Assembly: GCA_947502885.1 (NCBI GenBank)
Contig: CANNBP010000001.1
Coordinates: 682,001-746,000, forward strand
Source: an uncultured Aquimarina sp.
GTDB taxonomy: Bacteria > Bacteroidota > Bacteroidia > Flavobacteriales > Flavobacteriaceae
Length of the DNA: 64,000 nt
Reading direction: 5' to 3'
Shown: positions 36,626-45,586 of the stretch, in pieces
Numbering within the stretch: position 1 is the first letter of the stretch
Layout: every line of letters begins with the position of its first letter
Notes under the pieces: model-generated
What the model saw: the letters and a program-made list of their open reading frames with translations, nothing else
What the model was told of the DNA's origin: nothing
Database searches by the model: none
Position numbers and translations under genes: made by a program

Positions 36626-37099
36626 ATGAATATCAAACTCCTAGCTATTGGAAAAACAGACAACAAACAACTTAACGATCTGATTGACACTTATATTAAG
36701 CGGCTGGGATTTTATATAAAATTTAATGTTGAAATTATTCCTGATATCAAAAATGCTAAAAACTTAAGTGAATCTCAACAAAAAGACAAAGAGGGTAAAT
36801 TAATTCTAGAAAAAACAGAAAAATCTGATCTATTGATACTATTAGATGAAAACGGAAAGCAATATGACTCTGTAGGCTTTTCTGAAGTATTACAAAAACA
36901 TATGAATAGCGGTATCAAACAATTGATTTTTGTAATTGGAGGGCCTTATGGGTTTAGTCCAGATGTATACAATCGTGCTAATGGCAAACTCTCTTTATCC
37001 AAAATGACATTCTCTCATCAAATGATACGTTTATTCTTTATAGAACAGCTATATCGTGGATTCACAATTTTAAGAAATGAACCTTACCACCATCGTTAA
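36626..37099 (+). CDS. rlmH: 23S rRNA pseudouridine-1915 N3-methyltransferase
   Basis: 157 residues. SPOUT methylase acting on 23S rRNA in assembled ribosomes with S-adenosylmethionine. Start MNIKLLAIGKTDNKQLNDLI; the AdoMet knot region has LIFVIGGPYGFSPDVYNRA, LSLSKMTFSHQMIRLFFIEQ and the invariant end YRGFTILRNEPYHHR. Full length. Convergent with the GH5-like gene, only 4 bp apart, with no terminator between them. Confidence 0.97.
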   Translation: MNIKLLAIGKTDNKQLNDLIDTYIKRLGFYIKFNVEIIPDIKNAKNLSESQQKDKEGKLILEKTEKSDLLILLDENGKQYDSVGFSEVLQKHMNSGIKQLIFVIGGPYGFSPDVYNRANGKLSLSKMTFSHQMIRLFFIEQLYRGFTILRNEPYHHR

Positions 37100-37103
37100 T
37101 AAT

Positions 37104-38408
37104 TTATTTTTTATACATTTTTAATTGTTTTCTACCTTCTATTACAACACTATAGTATCCTATTTGTAAATTTTCAATCCAAATAATTTCAATATCATGT
37201 TGCGCTATTACTTTTTTAACTATGTTTCCAGAAAAATCATATATACCTATTTTATCGCCTAACATTAAACCTTTGACATGTACTTTGTCTTTTGCTGGAT
37301 TAGGGTAAATCTTAATAGCATTATCTTTTTTATTTGATGATACTCCATCAATATGTAATAAATTCTTAGATACCCTAGTCATTATCGCAGCCATTCTTTC
37401 CTTTTCTTCGTCTGAGTTTCGATCTGTCCATGACCATACTATCGAACCTGCCCATTGATTTTTTATAAGTGCAGTTCCTAGATTACTAGCCGAAAAGAAA
37501 GGTAGCTTGTGATCCATATCTCCAGACTTATAATCAAAAGATAAATCATCTGGATAATATTCTCCTATTATTGCTGGCTTATCAATTAATTTGGGATTAT
37601 AAACACTGTGAAATGGTGACCCTTTACTACGTGCCCACTTATAGTAATGAATGTTATAAAAATCAAGATATCCCATATCATCATTTCCTTGATTTATCAA
37701 ATTCACATCAGAATATGCATTATAATATCCATTTTTAGGATCGTTTACATTGGTTAAAAAACCTAATGCACCATTTGTGATTTTGACATTAGTTTGTGCT
37801 CTACGAATCGCACCAGCTGTTTTATTAATAAACCTCTGAATATCTGACATCTCTACCCTATCTTTAAAATCAGGCCAATGTTTAGCATACTTATTAGTCA
37901 TTCCTTCTGGCTCATTAAAAATTTCCCATGCAAATAAAGCTGGATGATTACCTATAAAAGTAACTAATGGTATTAATGCATTATCTATATATGCCTTTGT
38001 ATACTTTTCTTGGATAAGTATTTTTTTATTTGCCTCAACATTAACTCCCCATTGTTTCTTTAGCATATCAAATGACCAAAGACAAATCTGTATTCTTAGG
38101 TTCTTGGACTGGGCAAGGTCTAGTATTGTCTTTACATCTTTATGAAAAAAATCTGGGTTTTGACCCACCATTTGATTCTTGTCAAAAACGGGATTGGTAG
38201 AGCCATTAGTATGATACCACCATCTTACAACATTCGCTCCATGTTTATTTGCAAAGTTCATTGCCTCTTCAAACTTAGATATATCTGGATGATATTCTTT
38301 ATTTGGATCATTAGGGTCCACCCCTACATCTCTTCCAAATTCAATCCATGCAAGGTTCAATCCATTAATAAATAGAACATCATTTATTTTTTCTGATTGC
38401 ATTTGCAT
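37104..38408 (-). CDS. GH5-like (clan A) glycoside hydrolase with T9SS sorting domain but no signal peptide
   Basis: 434 residues. The catalytic TIM barrel runs to about 340: INGLNLAWIEFGRDVG at the first strand, GANVVRWWYHTNGS, the acid/base Glu in WEIFNEPEG near 168, and the likely nucleophile in AIIGEYYPDD near 283, with a Trp-rich last strand (GSIVWSWTDR). This fits a cellulase- or mannanase-type retaining enzyme, substrate unknown. Residues about 360-434 are a short T9SS C-terminal sorting domain (IKIYPNPAKDKVHVKG). Oddly, the protein starts MQMQSEKINDVLF with no signal peptide, and the frame is closed by TAA four codons upstream. The N-terminal signal must be lost or the gene truncated, so export is doubtful. 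Confidence 0.75.
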   Translation of the reverse strand: MQMQSEKINDVLFINGLNLAWIEFGRDVGVDPNDPNKEYHPDISKFEEAMNFANKHGANVVRWWYHTNGSTNPVFDKNQMVGQNPDFFHKDVKTILDLAQSKNLRIQICLWSFDMLKKQWGVNVEANKKILIQEKYTKAYIDNALIPLVTFIGNHPALFAWEIFNEPEGMTNKYAKHWPDFKDRVEMSDIQRFINKTAGAIRRAQTNVKITNGALGFLTNVNDPKNGYYNAYSDVNLINQGNDDMGYLDFYNIHYYKWARSKGSPFHSVYNPKLIDKPAIIGEYYPDDLSFDYKSGDMDHKLPFFSASNLGTALIKNQWAGSIVWSWTDRNSDEEKERMAAIMTRVSKNLLHIDGVSSNKKDNAIKIYPNPAKDKVHVKGLMLGDKIGIYDFSGNIVKKVIAQHDIEIIWIENLQIGYYSVVIEGRKQLKMYKK

Positions 38409-38523
38409 GGTATCAAATTATAGAATAATAGTTTCGTTTTAAACAGTATTAAGATACTCAAAATTTAAGTACTCTATTCTTTTTAGTTTTGATTAAAATC
38501 AAAAAACAAAAAGCTATAAACGA

Positions 38524-38555
38524 ATACTCCCTAGAGCCCAAACTCTAGGGAGTAT
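38524..38555 (-). terminator. Terminator after the small secreted paralogues
   Basis: ATACTCCCTAGAG and CTCTAGGGAGTAT pair perfectly over 13 bp around a 6-nt loop, 33 bp beyond the stop at 38589. This closes the operon that carries the two-component system. Confidence 0.85.
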
Positions 38556-38588
38556 CCTTTAACAAGGTTTAAAATCGATACTTAAAAT

Positions 38589-39005
38589 TTAACCTTTAAT
38601 AACTTCTCTAATATCAGAAAAAACACTCATTATCTCTTCTAAAGAATCACTTGATACTGTTTCTTTACTTAAATACACATTAAGCCTTCCTTTTTTCAAC
38701 CTTACCGTATAGCCAATTTCATCATTGGTATTATATGTCCAGGTAGTCATTGTTTCTTTTTTGATCATCTTAACATCTAAATGAGTCTTTAGAAATTTTT
38801 CTAACTTTTGCGTTTTAGATTTTGGGAATTTAGCATTTAACGTATACATATCATCTGTGTTCGAGATAGATATATTTATTTTATAGTTTTCGTTTCCCGG
38901 TTCATTACTCGAATGACTAATCGAAACTTTTGAATTCGAAGATGTTTGTGCATTTCCTAAAGAAAATGTAAACACAAGGCCTATTAGGCAAATTATTGTT
39001 TTCAT
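38589..39005 (-). CDS. Small secreted protein, paralogue of its upstream neighbour
   Basis: 138 residues with a signal peptide (IICLIGLVFTFSLGNAQ). The mature part has YKINISISNTDDMYTLNAKF, a helical LEKFLKTHLDVKMIK and a two-strand end (GYTVRLKKGRLNVYLSKE). The same order (strand with D-x-(F/Y)-x-(V/L)-x-AKF, helix, strand, K-x-x-L-x-(V/I)-x-L) occurs in the protein at 39025, so the pair arose by duplication. No Cys, no enzyme motif; possibly a periplasmic sensor partner. 19 nt gap to the upstream paralogue; last gene before a terminator. Confidence 0.65.
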   Translation of the reverse strand: MKTIICLIGLVFTFSLGNAQTSSNSKVSISHSSNEPGNENYKINISISNTDDMYTLNAKFPKSKTQKLEKFLKTHLDVKMIKKETMTTWTYNTNDEIGYTVRLKKGRLNVYLSKETVSSDSLEEIMSVFSDIREVIKG

Positions 39006-39024
39006 ACTGTTCGTTTTTGATTTA

Positions 39025-39486
39025 TTATTGATTGTGATTTTTTTTTGATGTTATAGTTTTTAGTTTTTGACCAATATGCTCAAACCTTTTTAAAAGTGTA
39101 TTTGAAGCTAATTCTTTATCAAGGTTAATTCTAAGTAAGTTTTTCTTAAGGTATACTTCATATACATTTTCATCATCTATTTTTTTTGTCCATATATGGA
39201 TGCCAGCATCTCCATTCGTATTTTCTTTTCCAAACTGTTCTATTAAATACGATCGAACATCTTCTGTTAAAGACTCCATAAACTTGGCTTTAACCTTAAA
39301 ACTATCTTCTTTATTGATAATACTATAAGATCTATAATACTTTTCTGTTGTTACTTTGCTATTATCATCACAAATTGTAACTTTTGTTGAAGAGCTAGAG
39401 GAAGTTGTTGTCGTTGTAGCTGTTTGAGCGCTAGCAATTAGCAACCCTAAAATTAGGTGTACTGCGATTGTTACTAAAGTTTTCAT
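39025..39486 (-). CDS. Small secreted protein next to a two-component system
   Basis: 153 residues with signal peptide (LVTIAVHLILGLLIASAQ), followed by a Thr/Ser run (TATTTTTSSSSSTK) and a domain like that of the protein at 38589 (EDSFKVKAKFMESLTEDVR; VYLKKNLLRINLDKE). It is 36 nt after the response regulator gene on the same strand, so regulation by, or feedback onto, that system is likely. Function unknown. Confidence 0.65.
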   Translation of the reverse strand: MKTLVTIAVHLILGLLIASAQTATTTTTSSSSSTKVTICDDNSKVTTEKYYRSYSIINKEDSFKVKAKFMESLTEDVRSYLIEQFGKENTNGDAGIHIWTKKIDDENVYEVYLKKNLLRINLDKELASNTLLKRFEHIGQKLKTITSKKNHNQ

Positions 39487-39522
39487 GTTCTCGTTTTTTG
39501 ATTTTGATTGAAATTATTAATA

Positions 39523-40203
39523 TTATGCTACATTAAATGTAAGTCCTACTCCTCTTACACTTTCTATAGATATGTTATTGTCTTGTTTAAAGTATTTTCG
39601 TAATCTACTTATAAAAACATCCATACTTCTTCCTGAAAAAAAATCATCATTACCCCATACGTCTTTAAGTAATGCTTCTCTCTTTATCATTTTATTTTTG
39701 TGGTCCCATAAATAGTGAATTAACGTTGTTTCTTTTTCTGTCAAGCGTTGAGCATCATTATTAATTCTTAATTGATGATTAACACTATCAAATTCATATT
39801 GACCTATAAGAATTACTTTATTATCAAAAATTTCACTCTTTTGGGTTCGCTTAAGAATATTTTTCAGCTTTAAAACCAATATATCAGCTTCAAAGGGTTT
39901 TACGATATAATCATCGGCTCCAAGCTTAAGGCCTCGAATTTTATCTTCTTTCATTTTCTTTGCGGTAAGAAATACAAAAGGGGTTTCGGGAGCAATATCA
40001 ATTACTTTTTCTGCAAGTGTGAACCCATCCATTTTGGGCATCATCACATCAAACACACATATGTCAAACTTTTTATTTGCAAATAATTGCAGAGCTTCTT
40101 TTCCATCCTTAGCCCATGTTACTGTATATTCATGAAGCTCTAAGTATTGTTTAAGAATACTTCCAAAGTCAAAATCATCTTCTGCTAATAATATATGTTT
40201 CAT
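39523..40203 (-). CDS. OmpR-family response regulator
   Basis: 226 residues. Receiver domain 1-120 with acidic pocket LLAEDDFDFG, phospho-acceptor Asp52 in CVFDVMMPKMDG, Thr in FVFLTAKKMK and Lys in DDYIVKPFEADIL. Winged-helix DNA-binding domain about 130-226 (QRLTEKETTLIHYLWDHKNK; REALLKDVWGNDDFFSGRSM; FISRLRKYFKQDNNISIESV; RGVGLTFNV). It lies 77 bp after the histidine kinase gene and is its evident partner. The two small secreted paralogues downstream are probable targets. Confidence 0.95.
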   Translation of the reverse strand: MKHILLAEDDFDFGSILKQYLELHEYTVTWAKDGKEALQLFANKKFDICVFDVMMPKMDGFTLAEKVIDIAPETPFVFLTAKKMKEDKIRGLKLGADDYIVKPFEADILVLKLKNILKRTQKSEIFDNKVILIGQYEFDSVNHQLRINNDAQRLTEKETTLIHYLWDHKNKMIKREALLKDVWGNDDFFSGRSMDVFISRLRKYFKQDNNISIESVRGVGLTFNVA

Positions 40204-40280
40204 TAGTGCTCATTTATGGTTTTTGAGATCAAAAAAACCTCATTTACTATTTATTTGAATATTATTTCTCTAGATCACAT

Positions 40281-41675
40281 CTATTTAATAGGTATAGTTA
40301 TTTTAAAGGTCGTTCCCTCATCTATAACGCTATCGATATATACCTCTCCTTGATGTGCTTTAACTACCTGATCTGTATAAAACAACCCCAAACCTAACCC
40401 TTTCACATCATGAACATTACCAGTTGTCACTCTATAAAACTTATCAAAAATCTTGTTGTACTCAGTTTCATGCATACCGATACCATTATCACTTATTGAA
40501 ATTTGATATTCATTTTTTAAAAGCTGAGTTTTTACTGTTATTTGAGTTTTTCCCTTGCCATATTTCACTGCATTATCTAAAATATTTAACAAACCAGTAG
40601 TGAATAAAAATTTATCAATGTTTAAATAAACTTCAGCAAATTCGATCTTACTCTTAACTGTAACATCCTTATTTTTAACTGATAGTTTAAAATCTTCAAT
40701 CACAGCATTTAAATAATCTGTATCTAAGACTTCTTCCTTATTTAATATAATCTCATCTGTTCCTAAGGTATTACTCATTACTTGATCTATGAGTTTTTGC
40801 AACCTTCCATTTTGACGATCCAATATATCGAGTGCATTAGAAAACAATTTGGGCGAATTCTGTACTTCATTATTTCTTAAACTTTTCGAAGCTATCCCTA
40901 AAGTTGCAAGTGGGGTTTTAAGCTCATGAGTGATATTATTAATAAAGTCATTACGTACATCTGCAATTTTCTTTTGTTGTATTAAGGTTTTTATCGAATA
41001 AAACAACAACATAACAACAAACAAAAAGAGTAATAGTGAGCATATGAACAAACCCGCCATTTGTCTAAAAACAATTTTTTTCCATCCAACAATATTCATG
41101 CTGTCTATAGTTCTTACCTCGACATTGAGCTTAGTTTTCAAAACTTCGTTTGGCCTATCATCTTCGCTATCACGTTCTGTAAACCACCTTGCTTTACTAA
41201 TTATAGTTCCCTGATTATCAGCAAAATCATCACCAAACAGAAAATAACCAGTATCTTTTCCTCCATAAAAGACAGTATCCATAGTTTCATTTTCAAAAAT
41301 CACTATGCTTTTAATTGTCTTTTTATATTTTATAGGATATCCTAGGTTAATCTTTTGGATTTCTTTATCATAATATGATTTAAAAACATCATTTAACGAA
41401 TCGGTATACGGTTTAAAATGTTCAAAAGCTTCTTTTTTAAGTAGATTATTCTTTCTATACTCAATCAAATTAGACGTTAATTCATTATGCCATAATTCTG
41501 CAAGAGAATCCATCTCTTTAGTATTATCAATTCCTAAAATTGATTTTTTGGTTTCTTTTATAAAAACATCTTTCTTTAACTGATAGGTATTATAAATTAA
41601 ATACCCCTGAATTGCTGAAAGTGCTAACAAAGTTAAAACCGAAGTACTAATGAGTATATTAATCTTTTGCTTCAT
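40281..41675 (-). CDS. Membrane sensor histidine kinase
   Basis: 464 residues. First membrane helix near 8-28 (ILISTSVLTLLALSAIQGYL), a periplasmic sensor of about 175 residues with no recognised domain, a second helix near 207-232 (LFICSLLLFLFVVMLLFYSI), then the dimerisation and phospho-acceptor region with His250 in NNITHELKTPLA, and the ATPase domain with N box LLNILDNAVKYGKG, ISDNGIGM and GLGLGLFYTDQVV. Its ATG overlaps the stop of the S41 peptidase gene by one base (TAATG), so peptidase, kinase and regulator form one unit. Confidence 0.94.
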   Translation of the reverse strand: MKQKINILISTSVLTLLALSAIQGYLIYNTYQLKKDVFIKETKKSILGIDNTKEMDSLAELWHNELTSNLIEYRKNNLLKKEAFEHFKPYTDSLNDVFKSYYDKEIQKINLGYPIKYKKTIKSIVIFENETMDTVFYGGKDTGYFLFGDDFADNQGTIISKARWFTERDSEDDRPNEVLKTKLNVEVRTIDSMNIVGWKKIVFRQMAGLFICSLLLFLFVVMLLFYSIKTLIQQKKIADVRNDFINNITHELKTPLATLGIASKSLRNNEVQNSPKLFSNALDILDRQNGRLQKLIDQVMSNTLGTDEIILNKEEVLDTDYLNAVIEDFKLSVKNKDVTVKSKIEFAEVYLNIDKFLFTTGLLNILDNAVKYGKGKTQITVKTQLLKNEYQISISDNGIGMHETEYNKIFDKFYRVTTGNVHDVKGLGLGLFYTDQVVKAHQGEVYIDSVIDEGTTFKITIPIK

Positions 41676-42865
41676 TATAGGGATAAATTTATCAGTTGTA
41701 TAGCTTTTCTAATTTGCTCTTTTGTATCAATAATATAATGATTGGGTTTAAAATCTTCTCTTGGTAAACCATTAATGTGAAACAATTTTTCGACAGGTAA
41801 TTGAAATACAATTTTTGTTTCTGGTAAAGTATAATCATAAATTGCTCCTAACAGCTTCGCCATATCAGTTCCTACAATTTCTGCACGTTTCATAGCATCA
41901 AACCCAATCACCATACCTTCTCCCATACTACCGGTCCATCTACCACATAATACAACCAACGGTTTGGTATAGGTCTTTCCTCTAGGAGCAACTAATTCAA
42001 TTGCATTTCTTTTTACTCCATACAACTTCTCTTCATAAGTAAAACTGTGTCGCTGATAAGGCATTTCTTTATCAATAAATCTACCCATAATTGCTCTCGC
42101 CACTGTAGAATTACCTCCGCTAGGAGTTTCTCTAAGATCTAATATTACGCCTTTTGCATTTATCATCCCATCTAAAGCTTTATCGAATTGAGTTACCATG
42201 TCGTTTTCTCCCAACGAGTTATTAAGTTTAATATATCCTATTGATTCGGGTAACATTTTTGTTTCGATATACTTTTTTGTAGGTGCCATTTTTGCTTTAC
42301 TCAAGTTAAACGTTAATGAGTCATTAACACTCAACTTACGCTCGGTATTATGAGTTCCTGCAATTATCATATTTGCACAGTATTCATACATACTTTTATT
42401 GTATTCTTTGGTTCCCTTTGGTAAGTATTGTTTGACAAGTTCTTTAAAAGGAATACCATTGTATGCTGTGACTTTCATGCCCAGTTTTACTCCTATTTTC
42501 TCTACTGAAAACCCTTGCCTTAAATTACTTATTATAAACTCGGCATTTTTATATACAACCCAAATATCTGTTCCTGTTGGAACAAGCCTATGAGATGAAG
42601 GCAAGTTCGTCTTAAGACCTATATGACCATTATGTAATTCTCTATTTAATTCTTCTAAAACTTTAATAAAATCAACCTTATTATCTATAGTATCAATTTT
42701 TGGTTGGTATATTTTCTTTACCTCCAACCAATCTATCTTTTGTGTATCAAAATATGCGAAATAAGAATCAATCGTGTTCCAATAATAGTTAAAGTCCTTT
42801 TGATACTTAGTTTGACCATAAGTTGCTAATCCAATAAAAAAGATACTATAGATAATATTTTTCAC
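41675..42865 (-). CDS. S41-family peptidase, secreted
   Basis: 396 residues from a GTG at 42863-42865. Signal peptide NIIYSIFFIGLATYGQT, then a helical N-terminal part, a PDZ-like section (GVKLGMKVTAYNGIPFKELV) and the tail-specific protease domain: SIGYIKLNNSL, GVILDLRETPSGGNSTVARA and the nucleophile Ser in CGRWTGSMGEGM near 312. Family members cut C-termini in the periplasm. It is coupled by overlap to the histidine kinase, so it may process the signal the kinase senses; this is inference. First gene of the operon. Confidence 0.85.
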   Translation of the reverse strand: MKNIIYSIFFIGLATYGQTKYQKDFNYYWNTIDSYFAYFDTQKIDWLEVKKIYQPKIDTIDNKVDFIKVLEELNRELHNGHIGLKTNLPSSHRLVPTGTDIWVVYKNAEFIISNLRQGFSVEKIGVKLGMKVTAYNGIPFKELVKQYLPKGTKEYNKSMYEYCANMIIAGTHNTERKLSVNDSLTFNLSKAKMAPTKKYIETKMLPESIGYIKLNNSLGENDMVTQFDKALDGMINAKGVILDLRETPSGGNSTVARAIMGRFIDKEMPYQRHSFTYEEKLYGVKRNAIELVAPRGKTYTKPLVVLCGRWTGSMGEGMVIGFDAMKRAEIVGTDMAKLLGAIYDYTLPETKIVFQLPVEKLFHINGLPREDFKPNHYIIDTKEQIRKAIQLINLSL

Positions 42866-43067
42866 AACGTTAGTTTTTTGATTAATGATGAGATCAAAAG
42901 TATAATAAACATGGGCTAATCATAAGAGATTAATGTTCATTAACCCATCATTAACGTTAACAAAGGTCTCGAACTTATTAGAAACAGGGCTTTGAAGTAT
43001 TTATGTTAATAGATCAAAAACTAGGATTAATTATTACATTTGCCAACGAATCAACCTAATTATCTTT

Positions 43068-43967
43068 ATGCTGTCTTATTTAAAACTTATAAAATTCGAC
43101 AATTTACTTATTATCGTTCTTGCTCAATTATGTTTGAAGTATGGACTCTTTGATCCCTTTAACATTGCTATTACATTAAATGGATTTGGGATGGCATTAC
43201 TGATTATAGCCACAATCTCTATAGTGGCTGCGGGTAATATCATTATTGAGCTTTACAATCTAGAAACATCTAATTCTAATACCCTTTTGTATGGTTCGAT
43301 AACCCAAAAATCTGCTAATTCACTTTTTATTATTTTAAATGTTATAGGTGTATTGATTGGTTTTTACCTTTCTAACCTCATTGAAAGACCGGGGTTTGTT
43401 GCTTTGTTTATTATAACTTCTGGAATATTTTATGTTTATGCGACTTATCTTAAAGAAATAATTGCGCTAAAGAACATCACCATTGCATTATTAGCGTCAT
43501 TACCACTCATCGTAGTTGGAATATTTGACCTTCTTCCTGCAATTACAGCTGACAATAAAGAGTTTCAAACTGTAATTTTCTCGATCATTCTGGATTACTC
43601 TGTATTTTCATTTTTAATTATTCTTTTAAGAGAGCTTCTTAAGGATTCCTTACAAATGGATACCGATTATAAAACCGGACTTAAAACAATACCCATTCTA
43701 TTAGGAAAAGAAAGAACCTTAAAGCTCATAGGTATTCTGGCCTTATTACCAATGATTGCTGTAATTTATTACATATACACGTATCTCTTTTCGAATAGTC
43801 AAGCTGTGATATTCGTATTACTATTTATCATTGCACCATTACTTTACTTTATGATTAAATGTTTTGGTGTAGAGTCTAACAAACTATTATCTAGATTAGC
43901 GCTAATATTGAAAATAGTTTTGGTTGTAACTGCCATATCAATTGTTTTTTATCAATTTGTTTTATAA
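43068..43967 (+). CDS. UbiA-like prenyltransferase homologue with degraded aspartate motifs
   Basis: 299 residues, eight or nine membrane helices, same length and overall sequence as the flavobacterial UbiA-type geranylgeranylglycerol-phosphate geranylgeranyltransferase proteins. The first metal-binding motif, normally N-x-x-(F/Y)D-x-x-x-D-x-x-N, reads here IIIELYNLETSNSNT, with the aspartates replaced by N and S. The second, normally KD-x-x-D-x-x-GD, reads KDSLQMDTDY: two aspartates remain, one is lost. So Mg-diphosphate binding should be damaged. The gene precedes maf by 6 nt. It may be inactive or have a new function. A TACATTTG box at 43035-43042 could be the -7 promoter element. Confidence 0.75.
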   Translation: MLSYLKLIKFDNLLIIVLAQLCLKYGLFDPFNIAITLNGFGMALLIIATISIVAAGNIIIELYNLETSNSNTLLYGSITQKSANSLFIILNVIGVLIGFYLSNLIERPGFVALFIITSGIFYVYATYLKEIIALKNITIALLASLPLIVVGIFDLLPAITADNKEFQTVIFSIILDYSVFSFLIILLRELLKDSLQMDTDYKTGLKTIPILLGKERTLKLIGILALLPMIAVIYYIYTYLFSNSQAVIFVLLFIIAPLLYFMIKCFGVESNKLLSRLALILKIVLVVTAISIVFYQFVL

Positions 43968-43973
43968 TAGAAT

Positions 43974-44561
43974 ATGCTCAAAGAATTATTAAAAAATAAG
44001 AATATTATACTTGCATCTGGTTCTCCTCGAAGACAACAATTTTTTAAGGATTTAAATCTTGATTTTACAATACAATTGAAAGAAATTAAAGAAGTATATC
44101 CAGATCACTTAAAAGCTGAAGAGATTTCTGATTATCTAGCGCAACTTAAAGCTGAAGCATTTAAAGAGATAACTAACAATGATATTTTAATCACTAGTGA
44201 CACTATTGTTTGGCATAAAAAAAAGGCATTAGGAAAGCCTAAAAACCTTAATGATGCCGTACAGATGATTCGTTCTCTTTCTGGAGATACTCATGAGGTA
44301 ATCACATCTGTTTGTTTTAAAACTACTTATCAAGTTATAACGGTAAATCAATCCACTAAGGTAACTTTTAAAGAACTTTCTGAAGAAGAAATCCAATATT
44401 ATGTCAACACCTATAAACCACTCGATAAAGCGGGAGCATATGGTATTCAAGAATGGATTGGTTTTATTGGAATATCAACAATAGAAGGTAGTTATTTTAA
44501 TGTTATGGGATTGCCAACTCACATTGTTTATGAAACGTTAAGTTTACTTGCCAAATCATAG
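43974..44561 (+). CDS. maf: Maf-family nucleotide pyrophosphatase
   Basis: 195 residues. Maf proteins hydrolyse dTTP/UTP or modified nucleotides to monophosphates. Features: LASGSPRRQQFFKDLNLDF at the start (the SxSPRR signature), the catalytic Asp in LITSDTIVWHKKKALGKPKN, SLSGDTHEVITSVC, and DKAGAYGIQEW near 150. Length typical. Begins 6 nt after the UbiA-like gene and precedes a lipoprotein gene. Confidence 0.95.
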   Translation: MLKELLKNKNIILASGSPRRQQFFKDLNLDFTIQLKEIKEVYPDHLKAEEISDYLAQLKAEAFKEITNNDILITSDTIVWHKKKALGKPKNLNDAVQMIRSLSGDTHEVITSVCFKTTYQVITVNQSTKVTFKELSEEEIQYYVNTYKPLDKAGAYGIQEWIGFIGISTIEGSYFNVMGLPTHIVYETLSLLAKS

Positions 44562-44596
44562 GTTTATCGTAATTTACTCAATAAAAATAAGTAGTT

Positions 44597-45556
44597 ATGA
44601 AAAAGCCTGTATTTTTAGTAACCATACTAAGTATCTTGATCCCTATCGCTTGTAGCAATATCAACATCGAAAAAGCTGAAAAAAAACCGATCTTAGAAAA
44701 AACAGCACCTTCGTCTCATATAGAAAGTAAAAAAGTAAAGCCTAAAAAAGAGCTTTCAGAAGAATTTAAAAAATACTGGTACCAAGGCAAAGCAGAGATA
44801 TCCTCATATAAACTAGAACAAGCAAGGTATGGTGAGGTAAGAAACGGAACTGCAGTCTTAATCTATGTAACCGAGGATTTTCTTGCAAAGGAACAGGTAA
44901 AAGCAGATAGACAAAACTCAAGTAATGTACCTGTTTTAAAAATCAATGCCACCAAAAAGTTTCTAACAGGAATTTACCCTTATTCAATAATGCAAAGTAC
45001 ATTTTATCCAGTAGCGGATAACCAGCACGCTCTTAAAGTCTCTAGCTCAATGCAAGAATGGTGTGGACATGTATATGCCCAATTAAACAATCGCGATCAA
45101 TTCGAAATACGCTCCCACTCTTACTTTGAAGGTGAAGCCGATCAACAATTCAATCTTGATAAAACAATTTTAGAAAATGAATTATGGGCAAAAATTAGAA
45201 TTGATCCTAATGATTTACCACAGGGAAATATTAAAGTAATCCCTTCTTTTGAATTTTGTAGATTAAAACATAAAAAAATTAAAGCATATAAAGCAATTGC
45301 TAGTATCCACAAAGGTTCAAACACAAATACATATACATTAACCTACCCAGAATTGGATCGAAGTATTCATATCAAGTATACGAATACGTTTCCTTATACT
45401 ATCGAAAATTGGGAAGAGAGTTTCAAAAGTGGATTTGGAAAAAATGCAAAAGTATTAACCACAAAAGCTACTAAAATCAAAACTATATCATCTGAATATT
45501 GGAGTAAAAATGATAATAAAGATGAAATATTAAGAAAAGAATTAGAGCTAAATTAG
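44597..45556 (+). CDS. Conserved lipoprotein downstream of maf
   Basis: 319 residues. Lipobox in ILSILIPIACSN (Cys near 19), a Lys-rich linker, then a folded domain of about 240 residues with EEFKKYWYQGKAEISSYKLE, MQEWCGHVYAQLNNRDQFEI and IENWEESFKSGF. Such proteins are sometimes labelled as Maf by proximity, but no Maf motif exists here. A two-Cys pattern (QEWCGHV and EFCRLK) may form a disulphide. Periplasmic-side role unknown. Located 35 nt after maf, in the same direction, in an apparent operon with the pterin dehydratase gene 30 nt on. Confidence 0.7.
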   Translation: MKKPVFLVTILSILIPIACSNINIEKAEKKPILEKTAPSSHIESKKVKPKKELSEEFKKYWYQGKAEISSYKLEQARYGEVRNGTAVLIYVTEDFLAKEQVKADRQNSSNVPVLKINATKKFLTGIYPYSIMQSTFYPVADNQHALKVSSSMQEWCGHVYAQLNNRDQFEIRSHSYFEGEADQQFNLDKTILENELWAKIRIDPNDLPQGNIKVIPSFEFCRLKHKKIKAYKAIASIHKGSNTNTYTLTYPELDRSIHIKYTNTFPYTIENWEESFKSGFGKNAKVLTTKATKIKTISSEYWSKNDNKDEILRKELELN

Positions 45557-45586
45557 ACACATAAAAAACTACTAATCAAAATTATA

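Noticed and set aside
44597..45556. Second Maf protein
   Set aside because: It lacks the SxSPRR signature and has a lipoprotein signal; only its position next to maf suggests the name.
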